Assembly: GCA_039602395.1 (NCBI GenBank) | Contig: JBCNJP010000029.1 | Coordinates: 160,944 to 224,943, forward strand | Length of the DNA: 64,000 nt | Direction of reading: 5' to 3' | Origin: Deinandra increscens subsp. villosa | Taxonomy: Eukaryota > Streptophyta > Magnoliopsida > Asterales > Asteraceae | Shown here: positions 23,827-35,673 of the stretch, one piece after another | How the letters are laid out: each line of letters opens with the position of its first letter | How positions within the stretch are numbered: position 1 is the first letter of the stretch | Translations under genes and position numbers: made by a program | The notes under the pieces: model-generated | Seen by the model: only the letters and a program-made list of their open reading frames with translations | Databases searched by the model: none | What the model was told of the DNA's origin: nothing

Positions 23827-24312
23827 TGGTCATTAAATCAAAGGTAACTGACTGGGATTTTCCAAGGAGACAAGTTCTGAGAATAACAGCTCATCTAATT
23901 TAAAGTTTATCGTAGGTACAATTTGGTAAGCAAGTGGTTCAGTAGGAGTATGGGCAGGGCAGGCTACAATGCCCCCAACTTACTTAAAGATATAGAGTAG
24001 TTATTGTCTGACTCGATCACGAATCCGTTATATACACATATGTTTATATATATACTGAGAGAATCTCATATTGTACTTAGTCATCACATGCCTGATTTCA
24101 TTTATGTTACTAAAGTCACATTCACGTTGAATTATCACACAACATTATGTGATTTATAATGCGAGGTCTAAATTAACCAAGGAAAAGAGTGTCAACATTT
24201 TTGGGTAACAGATGCAGTCACAAGCATCCCATGAGAAATCATCTGATTTTATACAATGTTGCCCTATACGAGGCTAAACATTAAGTTATACGTGTAGGTC
24301 ACTAAGAACAGG
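23827..24312 (-). other. Internal region of the Gypsy-type element, continued
   Basis: AT-rich, no coding frame or repeat recognised. Confidence 0.35.
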
Positions 24313-24935
24313 TTGCTGGTTGTTAAAGCATGTAGCAAATCGTTAAGGCCAATTACCAAATCGTTAAGAGGAGCCACCAAGTCGTTAAGAGCAAATGGGG
24401 GCAAGTCGTTAACGCTTAAAAACTCAACCAAATCGTTAAGGCAAAATACCCAAATCGTTAAGAACACTGTTGGGAGTGAAATCGTTAAGCACAAAGAAAG
24501 CCAGATCGTTAAGACCAATCCCATGCAAGTCGTTAAGTTCAAAAAGTGGCAAATCGTTAAGAACAAATCAGGTCAAGTTGTTAAGAACAAATCAGGTCAG
24601 ATCTTTAAGAACAATTTCAGGTCAGATCTTTAAGAACAAATTCAGGTCAGATCTTTAAGAACAAAAATCAGGTCAGATCTTTAAGAACAAAATCTGGTCA
24701 GATCTTTAAGAACAAAATCAGGTCAGATCTTTAAGAACAAAATCTGGTCAGATCTTTAAGAACAAAATCAGGTCAGATCTTTAAGAACAAAATCAGGTCA
24801 GATCTTTAAGAACAAAATCAGGTCAGATCTTTAAGAACAAAATCAGGTCGGATCTTTAAGAACAAAAATCAGGTCAGATCTTTAAGAACAAAATCAGGTC
24901 AGATCTTTAAGAACAAATGGGACCAAATCGTTAAG
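24313..24935. repeat. Minisatellite near the primer site, about 24-28-bp units
   Basis: The left portion holds a degenerate repeat with core AAATCGTTAAG spaced about 24-30 bp. From about 24570 it becomes a regular 27-28-bp repeat (AATCAGGTCAGATCTTTAAG) with about a dozen copies. Because all stops are avoided by chance in one frame, KSLR-like peptides can be translated, but these are repeat artefacts. In element orientation this block lies about 220-850 bases downstream of the primer binding site, in the leader region. Confidence 0.9.
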
Positions 24936-25155
24936 GGGAAATGCAAAATCAAGTAAATTATTTCTAAGTCTCGGGAAAGAAAAGTTTCTACCAAGAATCA
25001 AGTTCCTATACTAACACAAGGCAGGAATTTCTAAATGAGGATCACCTTTGGCACGCGGAGCAGTACTTTCGGGAAGCGTTGTAACCAAAGTTTTCAAAAC
25101 AGTTACAGTCTAGAAAGTTTTACTTCTAAAAATGTTCTGGTTCGCTGTAACCAAG

Positions 25156-25168
25156 GGCTCTGATACCA
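25156..25168 (-). other. Primer binding site, initiator tRNA-Met type
   Basis: On the minus strand TGGTATCAGAGCC lies three bases after the LTR end. This 13-mer is the standard complement of the 3' end of initiator tRNA-Met used by many plant LTR elements, and it fixes the element's orientation. Confidence 0.9.
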
Positions 25169-25171
25169 ATC

Positions 25172-28000
25172 TGTCACACCCCCAATTTCCACCAACGGAG
25201 TATCACCGTGTGGGGTGTGATCCAGACCAGGATCCAAGTCTTTAGTTACAACCAAGCCATAGTTAAAGGAGTAAACAGTCATGTATTACATTAAATAAAT
25301 CAGAGTTTACATTTCACAAAAATCAGCGGAAACATTAAAAGTTTACAAGGTTGTTGTTTAGTAAAAGTGATTACTAAAGTATCTGAAATACGACTTTCAA
25401 AAGGGTTTTACAAAGAACAAGTACTGCCAACGCCCGTGCCATCCATGATCCTCCAAGCCACCTGAAAAGCATTCAACAATCAAGTGTCAGCCAAGGCTGG
25501 TGAGTTCACTAAGCGGTCTACCCGTCACAGGTAGACCTATATTTATGATCAAAGACAGGTACAACACAATCAATATCATAAGACCTGTAAAATTTTCCAT
25601 ATCATAGGTAGTTAGCCTAATTTATGCACATTTGAATTGTTCGCAACCGAAGCTGACAATGTATAGGGATTACCTACGGATTTGCCTTCCCGTGTCCTGA
25701 AAGACCACGGAGGGTAGGATAACATTGGTCCCAGTCCGACCTCCAGTCGGGTTGGTGCATCACGTGCACCGCTGGGCGGGGGTGTCAATCCCCAGTAGTA
25801 CTACTCAACATCACCTAGCTATTCTATATTAACGGTCCGAATGTAAGGACTTTTGAAGTTTAACAATCAATTCAATGATACATATGATATTTGGTCGGAA
25901 AAAGTTTACTTAGTAAGAAATACCTTACCGTTGCGCATTATCGTCCCTGAATGGACATAGCAACATATAGTAATGAACTCACCTGAGGGGGCACTGGTAC
26001 TCAGCCAAAAGAAGCAATAGGTTGGTCACAATCAACCTAATCGGGCAAATATGACCTAAACGGGTTAGGAGGTGTCGCTAGGACGAAAGATAACACATAA
26101 GCACCTAAGCATGTTTCATACAATCATACAAGCCACATAATTCACATAAAAGTCTCAATTTGGGAGAAAATCAAGAAATTGCAATTAAAGTCAAAGTTTT
26201 GCCAAAAAGTCAAACTCCAAGCATCTAACTAGTGGCATAGCTAAAATCCACAATACTTGGAATTAAATCCTTAAATTTTGCAGGCATATACTACATATCA
26301 ATTAGGACATGTTGCAAAAAGAATCAGGTAAAAATGTTAAGAAATGAGAAAGTTATGTGTGTTGGAAGTTGGCAAAAATCAACATAATTGTCTTTGACAC
26401 ACCATTTGGTGACATGCCTAATTTGCTCCCTACTTGGAGTTAGGTTTTGTAATTTTGCAGGAATGAACTACTCAACATTTAGGGAATGTTGCAAAAAGAA
26501 TCAACTTAAAAAGTTAAGGTATGAGAAAGTTATGCACGTCCGAAGTTGGCACTTTTGGCATTTAGCAAACAAGTCAAGGTAAAATGAAAACTTGCATAAC
26601 TTATTCAAAATTTGGAATTTAAACATTAAATTCTCCAGATCTTACTTTCAACATATAAACATGAAGTCCAAATAGCAACCACACCATTAAAACAAGATCT
26701 ACATGCCCAACCAATTTGCAAAGTCCACTTTTCACAGAAAATGACAGCTTTGCACTCCTAACTTGCAGTACCTATTTGGATGATCAAACGGAGGTTTCAG
26801 AAAGTGTGCGAGTAGCCGACTCGAAGCTAAGACATAATACTTTACTAGGGAAAAAGAATCAACTGATTCTGAGCAAAATTGAACAAGTTATGACCTCTGC
26901 AAAATGGCCTAAAAATCTGGCCGAATCTGTCCAAAATGGGTAATTTGTAAAAGTTTCGGTTTTCTAATTTTTAGCAACAATTTGGTCATCCAACTTCTAC
27001 TAACATCAATATAAACACTTTAACATGGATTTTCAGCTCTCAACATGTTCATATCCAAAATATAGCAAAATCTCAACATAAAGACTAGTATACAAGCACA
27101 TATGCCCAAACTTCATGTCCAAACACCCAATATACATACAAGAACATTCATAGCAGATTTGAACACAATTTCCAGCCCTTAAACCCAACTTCAAATCAGC
27201 CCCAAATCAGCCTTTAACATACCTTAACTTAAAACATGATTTATGAGCATAGAAGCTCACCATTTAGCATTCAAACACAAAAGAACACACATGCAACCAT
27301 GAATTTCGGATTCAAGATTTTAGGGCTTACAAGTTAGAGAGAGAATCGCAGGTGGGAGGAGAGGAGAAGAAGAAGGAGCTTCCTTTGGTGTTTTTGAAGC
27401 TTGTAGGAGCTTAAGATCTTCGGATTTTACCTCTTTATGCTTGATTTCTCCAAAAATCGCGATAGTGTGTGTGTGTGTGTGTGTTGAGTCGTGAAGAAGA
27501 GAGGGAGAGGGGAGCTGAGATCGTGAATGGGGGTGGGGGATGGGTTTTGTGCAGATTTTGATTAAGTATAAATTACCATTTAAGCCCCTCAAGTTTTCAT
27601 TTTTAAGCATAAGGGTATAAAACTCATTTTAAGTGGGTTTTTAACTAAAAGTTGTAAAGTAAAAATTTATAAAAACATCACCAATTGTTTTAAACTCATT
27701 TAACATGCAAGACTTAGTCGGGACAAGTATAAATATCATTTACACATGAAAATTCAAATTTACACATAAAGCCCGGCTTTGCATAAAAATGCAATTTTTC
27801 ACAACTAACACATAAGATCGCGAAATGAGTTCACGAAACAAGTTACTAAAATTAATTAGCAAATAAACATGAATAAACATGTAATCATTTAAATAACGGG
27901 TCTCGGGTTCGTTAACGGAACTAACGGAACTATCGGAAAAAGTTAACGGAGTTAACGGAAAAAGTTAGCGGAGTTAACTTGGAAGGTTGCAATTGTCACA
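25172..28000 (-). repeat. Right LTR (5' LTR in element orientation), 2829 bp
   Basis: Same TGTCACACCCCC to TTGTCACA borders as the left LTR, with a single copy of the 237-bp segment. It includes a (GT)n run near 27466-27483 and the shared stem-loop on the minus strand near 25765-25800. Confidence 0.9.
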
Positions 28001-29500
28001 GAACCTCCACCGAACCTCCTCCGAGCTACCTCCGAACTTCGTTCGAACTTAAGCTATGCCGAACGTTCTCCGAACCTGAACTTCGGACAATCAAACAGAA
28101 TCTGGCCGTTAGGCTAGTAAAAGTATAGATCTCTCTGAGACGAACGTTTTGCCTGGTATTAGCTATCGTAACTCTTTACAATTCTTAAGTTATTCAGTTT
28201 TCGAAAACCACTTAAATTTTTAACACTGTTCACCGAACCTCCACCGAACCTCCTCCGAGCTACCTCTGAACTTCTTTCTAACATAAGCTACTCCGAACCT
28301 GACCTTCGGACAATCAAACAGAATCTGGATGTTAGGCTAGTAAAAGTATAGATCTCTCTAAGACGAACGTTTTGACTGGTATTAGCTCTCGTAACTCTTT
28401 ACGGTTCTCAAGTTACGTCAGTTTTCGTAAACCACTCAAAATTTTAACACTGTTCACCGAACCTCCACCGAACCTCCTCCGAGCTACCTCCAAACTTCGT
28501 CCGAACTTAAGCTACGTCGAATGTTCTCCAAATCTGACCTTAGGACAATCAAACAAAATCTGGCTGTTAGGCTAGTAAAAGTATAGATCTCTCTGAGGCG
28601 AACGTTTTAACTGGTATTAGCTCTCGTAACTCTTTACGGTTCTCAAGTTACGTCAGTTTTCGTAAACCACTCAAAATTTTAACACTGTTCAGCGAACCTC
28701 CACCGAACCTCCTCCGAGCGACCTCCGAACTTCGTCCGAACTTCGTCCGAACTTAAGCTACTCCGAACGTTCTCCGAACCTGGCCTTCGGACAATCAAAC
28801 AGAATTTGGCCGTTAAGCTAGTAAAAGTATAGATCTCTCTGAGACGAACGTTTTAACTGGTATTAGCTATCGTAAGTCTTTACGATTCTCAAGTTACGTC
28901 AGTTTTCGTAAAGCACTCAAAATTTTAACACTGTTCACCGAACCTCCACTGAACCTCCTCCGAGCTACCTCCGAACTTCGTCCGAACTTAAGCTACGCCG
29001 AACGTTCTCTGAACCTGACCTTCAGACAATCAAACATAATCTGGCTGTTAGGCTAGTAAAAGTATAGATCTCTCTGAGACGAACATTTTGACTGGTATTA
29101 GCTCTCGTAACTCTTTACGATTCTCAAGTTACGTCAGTTTTCGTAAACCACTCAAAATTTTAACACTGTTCACCGAACCTCCACCGAACCTCCTCCAAGC
29201 TACCTCCGAACTTCGTCCGAACTTAAGATACTCCGAACGTTCTTCGAACCTGACCTTCGGACAATCAAACAAATTTGGCCGTTAAGCTAGTAAAAGTATA
29301 GATCTCTCTGAGACGAACGTTTTAACTGGTATTAGCTATCGTAACTCTTTACGATTCTCAAGTTACGTCAGTTTTCATAAACCACTCAAAATTTTAACAC
29401 TGTTCACCGAACCTCCACCGAACCTCCTCCGAGCTACCTCCGAACTTCGTCCGAACTTCGTCCGAACTTAAGCTACGCCGAACGTTCTCCGAACCCGACC
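28001..29500. repeat. Satellite array, right part
   Basis: The array resumes with GAACC (28001-28005, the right target duplication) at the same monomer phase at which it was broken. Anchors follow at 28137, 28360, 28595, 28841, 29076 and 29310 (223, 235, 246, 235 and 234 bp). The 246-bp monomer holds an 11-bp duplication (CTTCGTCCGAA). Monomer order and private variants match 11958-13125 on the left, so the retrotransposon entered between successive copies of a five-monomer (1163-bp) unit. It ends at a gap. Confidence 0.93.
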
Positions 29501-30000
29501 NNNNNNNNNNNNNNNNNNNNNNNNNNNNNNNNNNNNNNNNNNNNNNNNNNNNNNNNNNNNNNNNNNNNNNNNNNNNNNNNNNNNNNNNNNNNNNNNNNNN
29601 NNNNNNNNNNNNNNNNNNNNNNNNNNNNNNNNNNNNNNNNNNNNNNNNNNNNNNNNNNNNNNNNNNNNNNNNNNNNNNNNNNNNNNNNNNNNNNNNNNNN
29701 NNNNNNNNNNNNNNNNNNNNNNNNNNNNNNNNNNNNNNNNNNNNNNNNNNNNNNNNNNNNNNNNNNNNNNNNNNNNNNNNNNNNNNNNNNNNNNNNNNNN
29801 NNNNNNNNNNNNNNNNNNNNNNNNNNNNNNNNNNNNNNNNNNNNNNNNNNNNNNNNNNNNNNNNNNNNNNNNNNNNNNNNNNNNNNNNNNNNNNNNNNNN
29901 NNNNNNNNNNNNNNNNNNNNNNNNNNNNNNNNNNNNNNNNNNNNNNNNNNNNNNNNNNNNNNNNNNNNNNNNNNNNNNNNNNNNNNNNNNNNNNNNNNNN
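29501..30000. other. Assembly gap (500 N)
   Basis: Exactly 500 unknown bases at the right edge of the satellite; the true array length is unknown. The left end of the LTR that follows is lost in it. Confidence 0.95.
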
Positions 30001-30109
30001 TATTATGTGCAATGTGATTTAAATACATGATTTAGTATTGTGAATAGCATGACAACCCATGAACTGTACTTATTTTGCTTAAAATGTAAACTGGTCACTT
30101 TTGGGTTTC

Positions 30110-31030
30110 CAGCGAAACTACCGGGCGAAACTATAGTGTCGCCCGGCTAGTCAACCCTCTGACTACCAGAGCCAGTTTCGCTTGGCCAGCGAAACTGACC
30201 AGCGAAACTAGCTCCTGGTATATATTAACATAAAACCCTAGAAGCCTCATTTCTTACACTTTTTCTCCAAAACACACACACTCTCCTGAAATATTCTGGA
30301 CCAGCTGATTCCAGCCAAGAACCACCAAGAATCAGCCATCATCTCTGAGTTGTGAAGATCATCCATCGATCTTAGAATCAACCGTGAGTCCCAAAACCAT
30401 TTTTATGTGTTTTCTTAAAAAGCATGCTTAAACCTCCATGGAATCACTTGATCTTCTGATATGTTGCTTAGGAATGCTAGATCTGTTATAAAGTCTGCAA
30501 CTTTACGTTTGAAATCCATCCAAAATGAAGATCTATGCTATTTAGGTCATTTTAGGTTTAAAAATGTGTTTTGGTGATTTGAATGTGAAAATCCATGTTT
30601 AAGGTGTTAAAACTGCTTCTATGATGTTGGTAAATGATTATGCATGCTAGATATTGGATTACATGGAATATGGAAGCTGTTAGATTGATTTTTAGGCTGA
30701 TTTATGTGTTTTTCGCGACCAGCGAAACTGTGAAGTTCTCTGGGCGAAACTATGTAGCGAAATTATGTATATCTTCATCTAGCGATACTATGTAGCGAAA
30801 CTATAGTGTCGCCGGGTAAACCAACCAGACCTGACCGAACGAAACTACCGAGCGAAATTTCCTGAACGAAAGTTCAAACCAGTTTCGGGCGAAACTAAGC
30901 TAGCGAAACTGTGCAAACAGTTTCGAGCGAAACTAGCCTAGCGAAACTGTGTCATCGGGTGTTGCCTAGCGAAAGTGCTGCCCGTGCACACAGCGAAACT
31001 GCCTAGCGAAACTGCTAGCGAAATTGTGAC
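30110..31030. repeat. Cluster of GCGAAACT motifs in the LTR
   Basis: More than 20 copies of (A/G)GCGAAACT or close variants lie in two groups (30110-30210 and 30718-31027), a few in inverted orientation as AGTTTCG(C/G). Spacing is irregular (10-40 bp), so this is an interspersed motif cluster rather than a tandem repeat. The first group lies just upstream of the TATA box; the second lies within the transcribed leader. Function unknown. Confidence 0.85.
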
Positions 31031-31673
31031 CAGAATCCAAACTTGTGCAATTTACTTGAATGCTATGCCATGACTTACATGATTATGCTATGATGATACA
31101 TGCTTTGATTTCTGATGTATGTGAACCCTTGTTTATGATCAACCATCGGTGTCGTGTGTCGTTATGTCGTGTCGTAGTTCCAACGTGCTATGTTATGGAC
31201 CATAGTGACATCAAGATTAGACACAAAACTAATACTTACGACCTAAACGTGTTCATAGGTCTTCGTTAAGCAATACTTGGATTAATTATCAGTGTAGCTG
31301 AGCAACCTAAGGTGAGTTTCACTAACCCTTTAATTGTGTGCCCGATTGGGACACAACGAATGAACTTAACGAAAAACAACGCTGACATTTTGAGGTATTA
31401 CCAAATGGGATACCTGCTATGGAAGTTGGAGTGTTTTATGGGGAACACTTGCAACTGTCCATCCTTGGGGTTTCAATTGAAATCCGGAAACGACCATTTT
31501 GACACTTAAACTCTTTTTGGGGATTTCAAATGAAATCCAGGATAAACGGTTTTAATATGACTAGTGTAGGTTAAAGTCTAAACCAAATGATATCACATGA
31601 TTTCTAAGGATGCCTTAAAAACTTAAAAGTCCTCAATTTAGTACTGTTGATCTGAGAAGCGAGGGGATGTTGG

Positions 31674-31710
31674 GTAGATCTACTGAGGGTTTGACAAACC
31701 CTGCTCCGCG
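31674..31710 (+). promoter_or_regulatory. Shared LTR stem-loop module
   Basis: GGTAGATCTACTGAGGG, then TTTGACAAA, then CCC. GGG(TTT) pairs with (AAA)CCC around a short loop, and GTAGATCTAC is itself palindromic. Similar modules recur about 470-720 bases before the 3' end of five other LTRs in this window. The role is unknown; being downstream of the TATA box, it would be in RNA. Confidence 0.5.
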
Positions 31711-34389
31711 GTACATAAATGTGTAACCAACCGGTTGGAGGCCGAACGGAGTTCAATATCAGCCTGTGTTTAGTTGTGGGCCTCCCAAATGGGACACACT
31801 TGAGGCACCAACCATCGGCAAATGCCGAACTCTGTTACGTCAGCTTTCAGCCCTAGTACGACTTCCTTAGTGCATGGAAACCGGATTAGCTACCCGCGAT
31901 ATCGGTTGACCACTTTAATCCTTTACTTAACTAGTGCATATTCGATAATTCAACACTTGGCAATTGCCTTGCAAAACTATTACTTATGTATATGTTGATA
32001 CATACGATTATGAGACCGGGCCAAAGCATGTCATGCCCACCGTGAACTCACCAGCCATTAGGTTGACACTTGTGTGGTTTTCACTTTTTGCAGATCGTTG
32101 AGGAGTATCCACCGGAGGTTTGCATGGCGCTTGAAGTTACTTAACTTATTTTAAACTTGATTTGGGAATTAAACAACTATTCATATTCTGTAATTAAAGC
32201 ACATGGTTAGTGCTAAGATACTCATGTTTTATTTCCGCTGCGAACATTTAAAACTGTTTTATTTGGATGTTTGGACTTTACTCTGACTCGTTTAGTATTT
32301 GTAACTAATGGTTGTGGTCCTGGTTTGCTAGCACCCCTTAACGGTATAAACTCCGTTAGTGGTTATTTGGGGGTGTGACAAAATTGAACTAAAAGATTTG
32401 TTTAGTACACTAGGCGGTTGTTTTATGTTGCCGGTATGTTAGAATACTTAAGAACTTAAAGTTTTGACCTTCTCGCGCGCATTAGGCATTGCTTAGGTTT
32501 CATTGATCCCATTTTAGTATTCTAGCATGTTATAGAATCCATATAGAGAGATCTCTCGAGTGGTTTTCTGTTCCGTGTGTATCCGATTAGTTTTGACCAA
32601 AGCTGTTAGATCAGTTAGCATCCAGATTCATTTACTGCTTGGACCTTAGTTTAGAATTGCCTAGATAGCGAAGATGTGTCTATAGTCTAAGTTATCCCAG
32701 TAATCATCTTTAGAGGGTAGTGTCACGTGGGGTAGTCAATTTATCAGTCAATAGTCAGCCCAGAGGATTGTCACACCCCCAAAAATCCCACGTGCGATAA
32801 CGCGTCGCAGGGAGCGTGACAAACCAGGATCGCCATCCATTAGTTACACCAAACGACCAGTAATTAATAAAAAGGTTGTATATTTTATTAGAATTTAAAT
32901 ACAGAGTTTTACAAATGCGGAAGCGTAATACACTGAAAGTGTTAATGTAAAAATACCGCCACCCAAAGTGGCGTGGCTTGTTCAAAGACATCAAAAGGGT
33001 TCCGAAGTCTCATGCATGCGTACTCATGATACTCGAACATCTGCAACCTGAGAATAACATGCTAAAAAGTGTCAACACAAAGGTTGGTGAGTTCACAGGT
33101 TTATCAGTTCAAAAACAGTTCTAGTTAATGTAAATCGATTGTTCAACAACAGTCTCAATTCAATGTAAACCAACTGTTCCTCGACAGTTCAAGTTTGAGT
33201 TCAAGGTTGACTGTTCAACAACAGTTCAAGTTCATGTTCAAGTTCAGTTTAAAATCCAGATAATATATCAATAGCTAGCTAGGCTATTTTCAAGAAATCA
33301 GTGCACGTTTGACTAGATAAACTAGCTATCCAGTTACTGAAGCTCGACAAGTTCAATTATGCCTCGTTAAGACTAAGAAGTTTATAACACCCGTTCGATA
33401 TCCAATCGTGTCAGCGCGACTGACCCGGGTGGGGCTGTCAAACCCAGTAGATCTACCAAATAAGTTCCCGCTGATGTCACATTGACAGTAACTCTAAAAG
33501 TGAGGACTTTATCATAAGTGTGCCACTATCATTCAGGTGATATAATTATCTAACAGTTCAAGTGTTTGCATGTTAATCTCCCCCAACAGGATTAAAATAG
33601 GTAAAATAGGGTCGTGAAACTCACCTTTGGGTGCACAGCAATTCCAGATAAATAACCACAGCAAATAGCAAATAACGGGTCATGTGTAATCTACCAAGCA
33701 CCTAACGAGCATAAATATACAAGTGTGTGTTCAATTGAGAAACGACTAGGTCTAGACCAACGGTGAAAGGTAACTAATATCAAACTTTGAAATGACGAGA
33801 GTTCAATAGTTCAAAACGAGTCGACGGTGGCACATTGCCAATAAAATAAAATCATGACGATTACGAAGATCGACGAAAAGTATATTATTAAACAATAATT
33901 ATTTGTCCATGAAATCGATTAATAAAAGTAGGTATATATGTATATAAGTCCAAATATATATATCTATATCAATAATGTGTACTCAAATGTACTTATATGT
34001 TTATACTTATTTTATATACTTCTATAATTGTATAATTCTAACGTTTAGAGGGTCTATATCGCACGAATAAAAAAAATACATTATTTGTATACGTAGATTA
34101 TATATAAATATAAAGGTTATTAAAACGTTCATTTTATATTTTCTTAATTCATATATTTATATATTTTCCAAATGTATATTCTTTTATAAATCACCGATTA
34201 AATAACCAATATTATATATGATAACCCTTTTATATAACTAACGATATATAAACAAAAAAATGAAGATAACGATGTCTACGGGGATTTCTACGGGTCAAAA
34301 TAACATGGGGAACAATCGGTGATTAATTTTTAGTCAAACCAAGTTCAAGTTTATGCGAAAACAATTAAATAGAAAAAGAATAGCGGTCA

Positions 34390-34452
34390 CTAGGTTAGAA
34401 CCCATGACCTCCAGACACTACTGCCCAGCGCTCTAACCACTGGGATAAGACT
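34390..34452 (-). other. tRNA-like module 1 in the solo LTR
   Basis: On the minus strand CAGTGGTTAGAGCGCTGGG resembles a tRNA D-arm/A-box. After about 30 bases it is followed by GGTCATGGGTTCTAACC, a B-box-like T-arm. Length and spacing resemble a tRNA gene, but acceptor and anticodon stems are not convincing. It is probably a tRNA-derived relic, not a working tRNA. Confidence 0.5.
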
Positions 34453-34547
34453 TAGTTCTGGTTAGCCGTCTGATTAAAAGTGTTTTATCTCCATATTTTA
34501 CTGTGATTTTGTTCGGTTTACTAAAAATTATACAAAATTATAGGGTA

Positions 34548-34612
34548 CACGAGGGGTTCGATCCGTCGACCTTCGGGTTAACAATTGGGCTAAAGACCAC
34601 CCGGCTACTTGA
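34548..34612 (-). other. tRNA-like module 2 in the solo LTR
   Basis: On the minus strand GCCGGGTGGTCTTTAGCCC is followed by AAGGTCGACGGATCGAACCC. These are an A-box-like and a B-box-like segment at tRNA-like spacing. It lies about 100 bp from a similar module on the same strand. Confidence 0.45.
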
Positions 34613-35624
34613 TTGTTTGATTTATAACTCGACAAGGAAAATACATCGAGTATCATCTTCTACAACAAGAACCCTAAACCACCCGAAGCACCATTTATGA
34701 ACCAGAAAAGCTTCGAGCAGTGAATTATGGTCGCTACAAACAGATTACGAAGGAGCTTTATGATTACCTCAGTGATGGAGACGAACTCCGAATATAAACG
34801 ACGGCGATGAACACGGTCCGAGACTTGAACCCGACATCGGAATGGATTGTGGTGCCTCCAGCCGTTCTATGATCGAATCTCACCTACTTCCCACGCCAAC
34901 CCTCCAGTCGTTGACCCAAATCTGAAATCCGTGATTAAGGTCGCCGTTCTTTGAAGTTGTGAGCAAGTCGGAACCGGAACAAAAATCTAAGGCGACGAAG
35001 GTGTTCTTCGGTGGTTCCTCCGGCTCCTTCGGGCAAAAAGAATTTCATGAACAAGGATGATAGTCATGAGGAAGATTGATTATAGCTTGAACGGTGGCGT
35101 CGATTGGATGGAGTAACCTACGGGAATTTAATCACAATAACGATGGCGACATGTATGGACGTCGGTTACATTTTTACAAATGAATTCTCAACTCAAGTTT
35201 GCCATTTTGGCAAGATTAGTCCCTGGCCACTTTTCCTAATAGGAAATCAAGTTTTTACAATTACAAGAGAAGTCCCTCTAGTTTGATTGAATTTTAAACA
35301 AGTTTAGGAAATGACAAATCGGTCCCCCAGAGTTTAGGAAAGGTTAACGAGGCTAACGAGGTTAACGAGAAACGTAAACAATAACTATATGAATATACAT
35401 ACCAACACATATTTAACGCGTGACGTTTATAAAAATATAAACCTTAGTTAGTCACATAAAGTCATAAATAATATTTCATAATTATTTAATTTAAGTTTAC
35501 ATAAAATCATAGAGACAAATCTATAATTTATATCATTAAAACTCACATAAGTTCATAGAATAATACATAAGTTATATGACATTTGTTAAATAAAATCATA
35601 GGATAACTCATGTGAATATATATA

Positions 35625-35673
<49 letters not shown>

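Larger units (their letters stand above)
13126..28000 (-). mobile_element. Large LTR retrotransposon, Gypsy-type, no gag-pol (LARD-like)
   Basis: A complete element inserted in the satellite with 5-bp duplication GAACC. Both LTRs run from TGTCACACCCCC to GCAATTGTCACA on the plus strand. A primer site complementary to initiator tRNA-Met lies beside the right LTR and a purine tract beside the left one, so the element reads on the minus strand. Subtracting the CACTA element and MITE nested in it, the internal region is about 4.5 kb. It has no recognisable gag, protease, reverse transcriptase or integrase; the longest internal frames (for example 148 codons at 16605-17051, minus) resemble nothing I know. 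Such elements depend on proteins from autonomous relatives. The two LTRs are very similar, so insertion was fairly recent. Confidence 0.9.
30001..32380 (+). repeat. Gypsy-type LTR, plus strand, left end lost in gap
   Basis: The right end GGGGGTGTGACA is the usual 3' end of these LTRs. A TATA box (TATATATT, 30219-30226) is followed by AAACCCTAG and a pyrimidine-rich leader. The shared stem-loop lies at 31674-31710. No primer site follows the LTR end; the next sequence belongs to a different element. It is therefore probably a solo LTR whose left border and left target duplication fall in the gap; AAATT (32381-32385) would be the right duplication. Confidence 0.65.

Noticed and set aside
24313..24633. 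106-codon frame with KSLR repeats
   Set aside because: It translates the 24-28-bp minisatellite. Shifted frames give similar peptides and there is no start context or domain.
24560..24920. CRISPR-like appearance of regularly spaced repeats
   Set aside because: Units are directly adjacent with no unique spacers, and the host is a plant; it is a minisatellite.
30110..31030. GCGAAACT / AGTTTCGC cluster as an interferon-type response element
   Set aside because: The AGTTTC resemblance to animal IRF sites is irrelevant in a plant genome.
34390..34452. A genuine tRNA gene on the minus strand
   Set aside because: A- and B-box-like parts are present, but no convincing acceptor or anticodon stem, and it lies within an LTR; reported as tRNA-like only.
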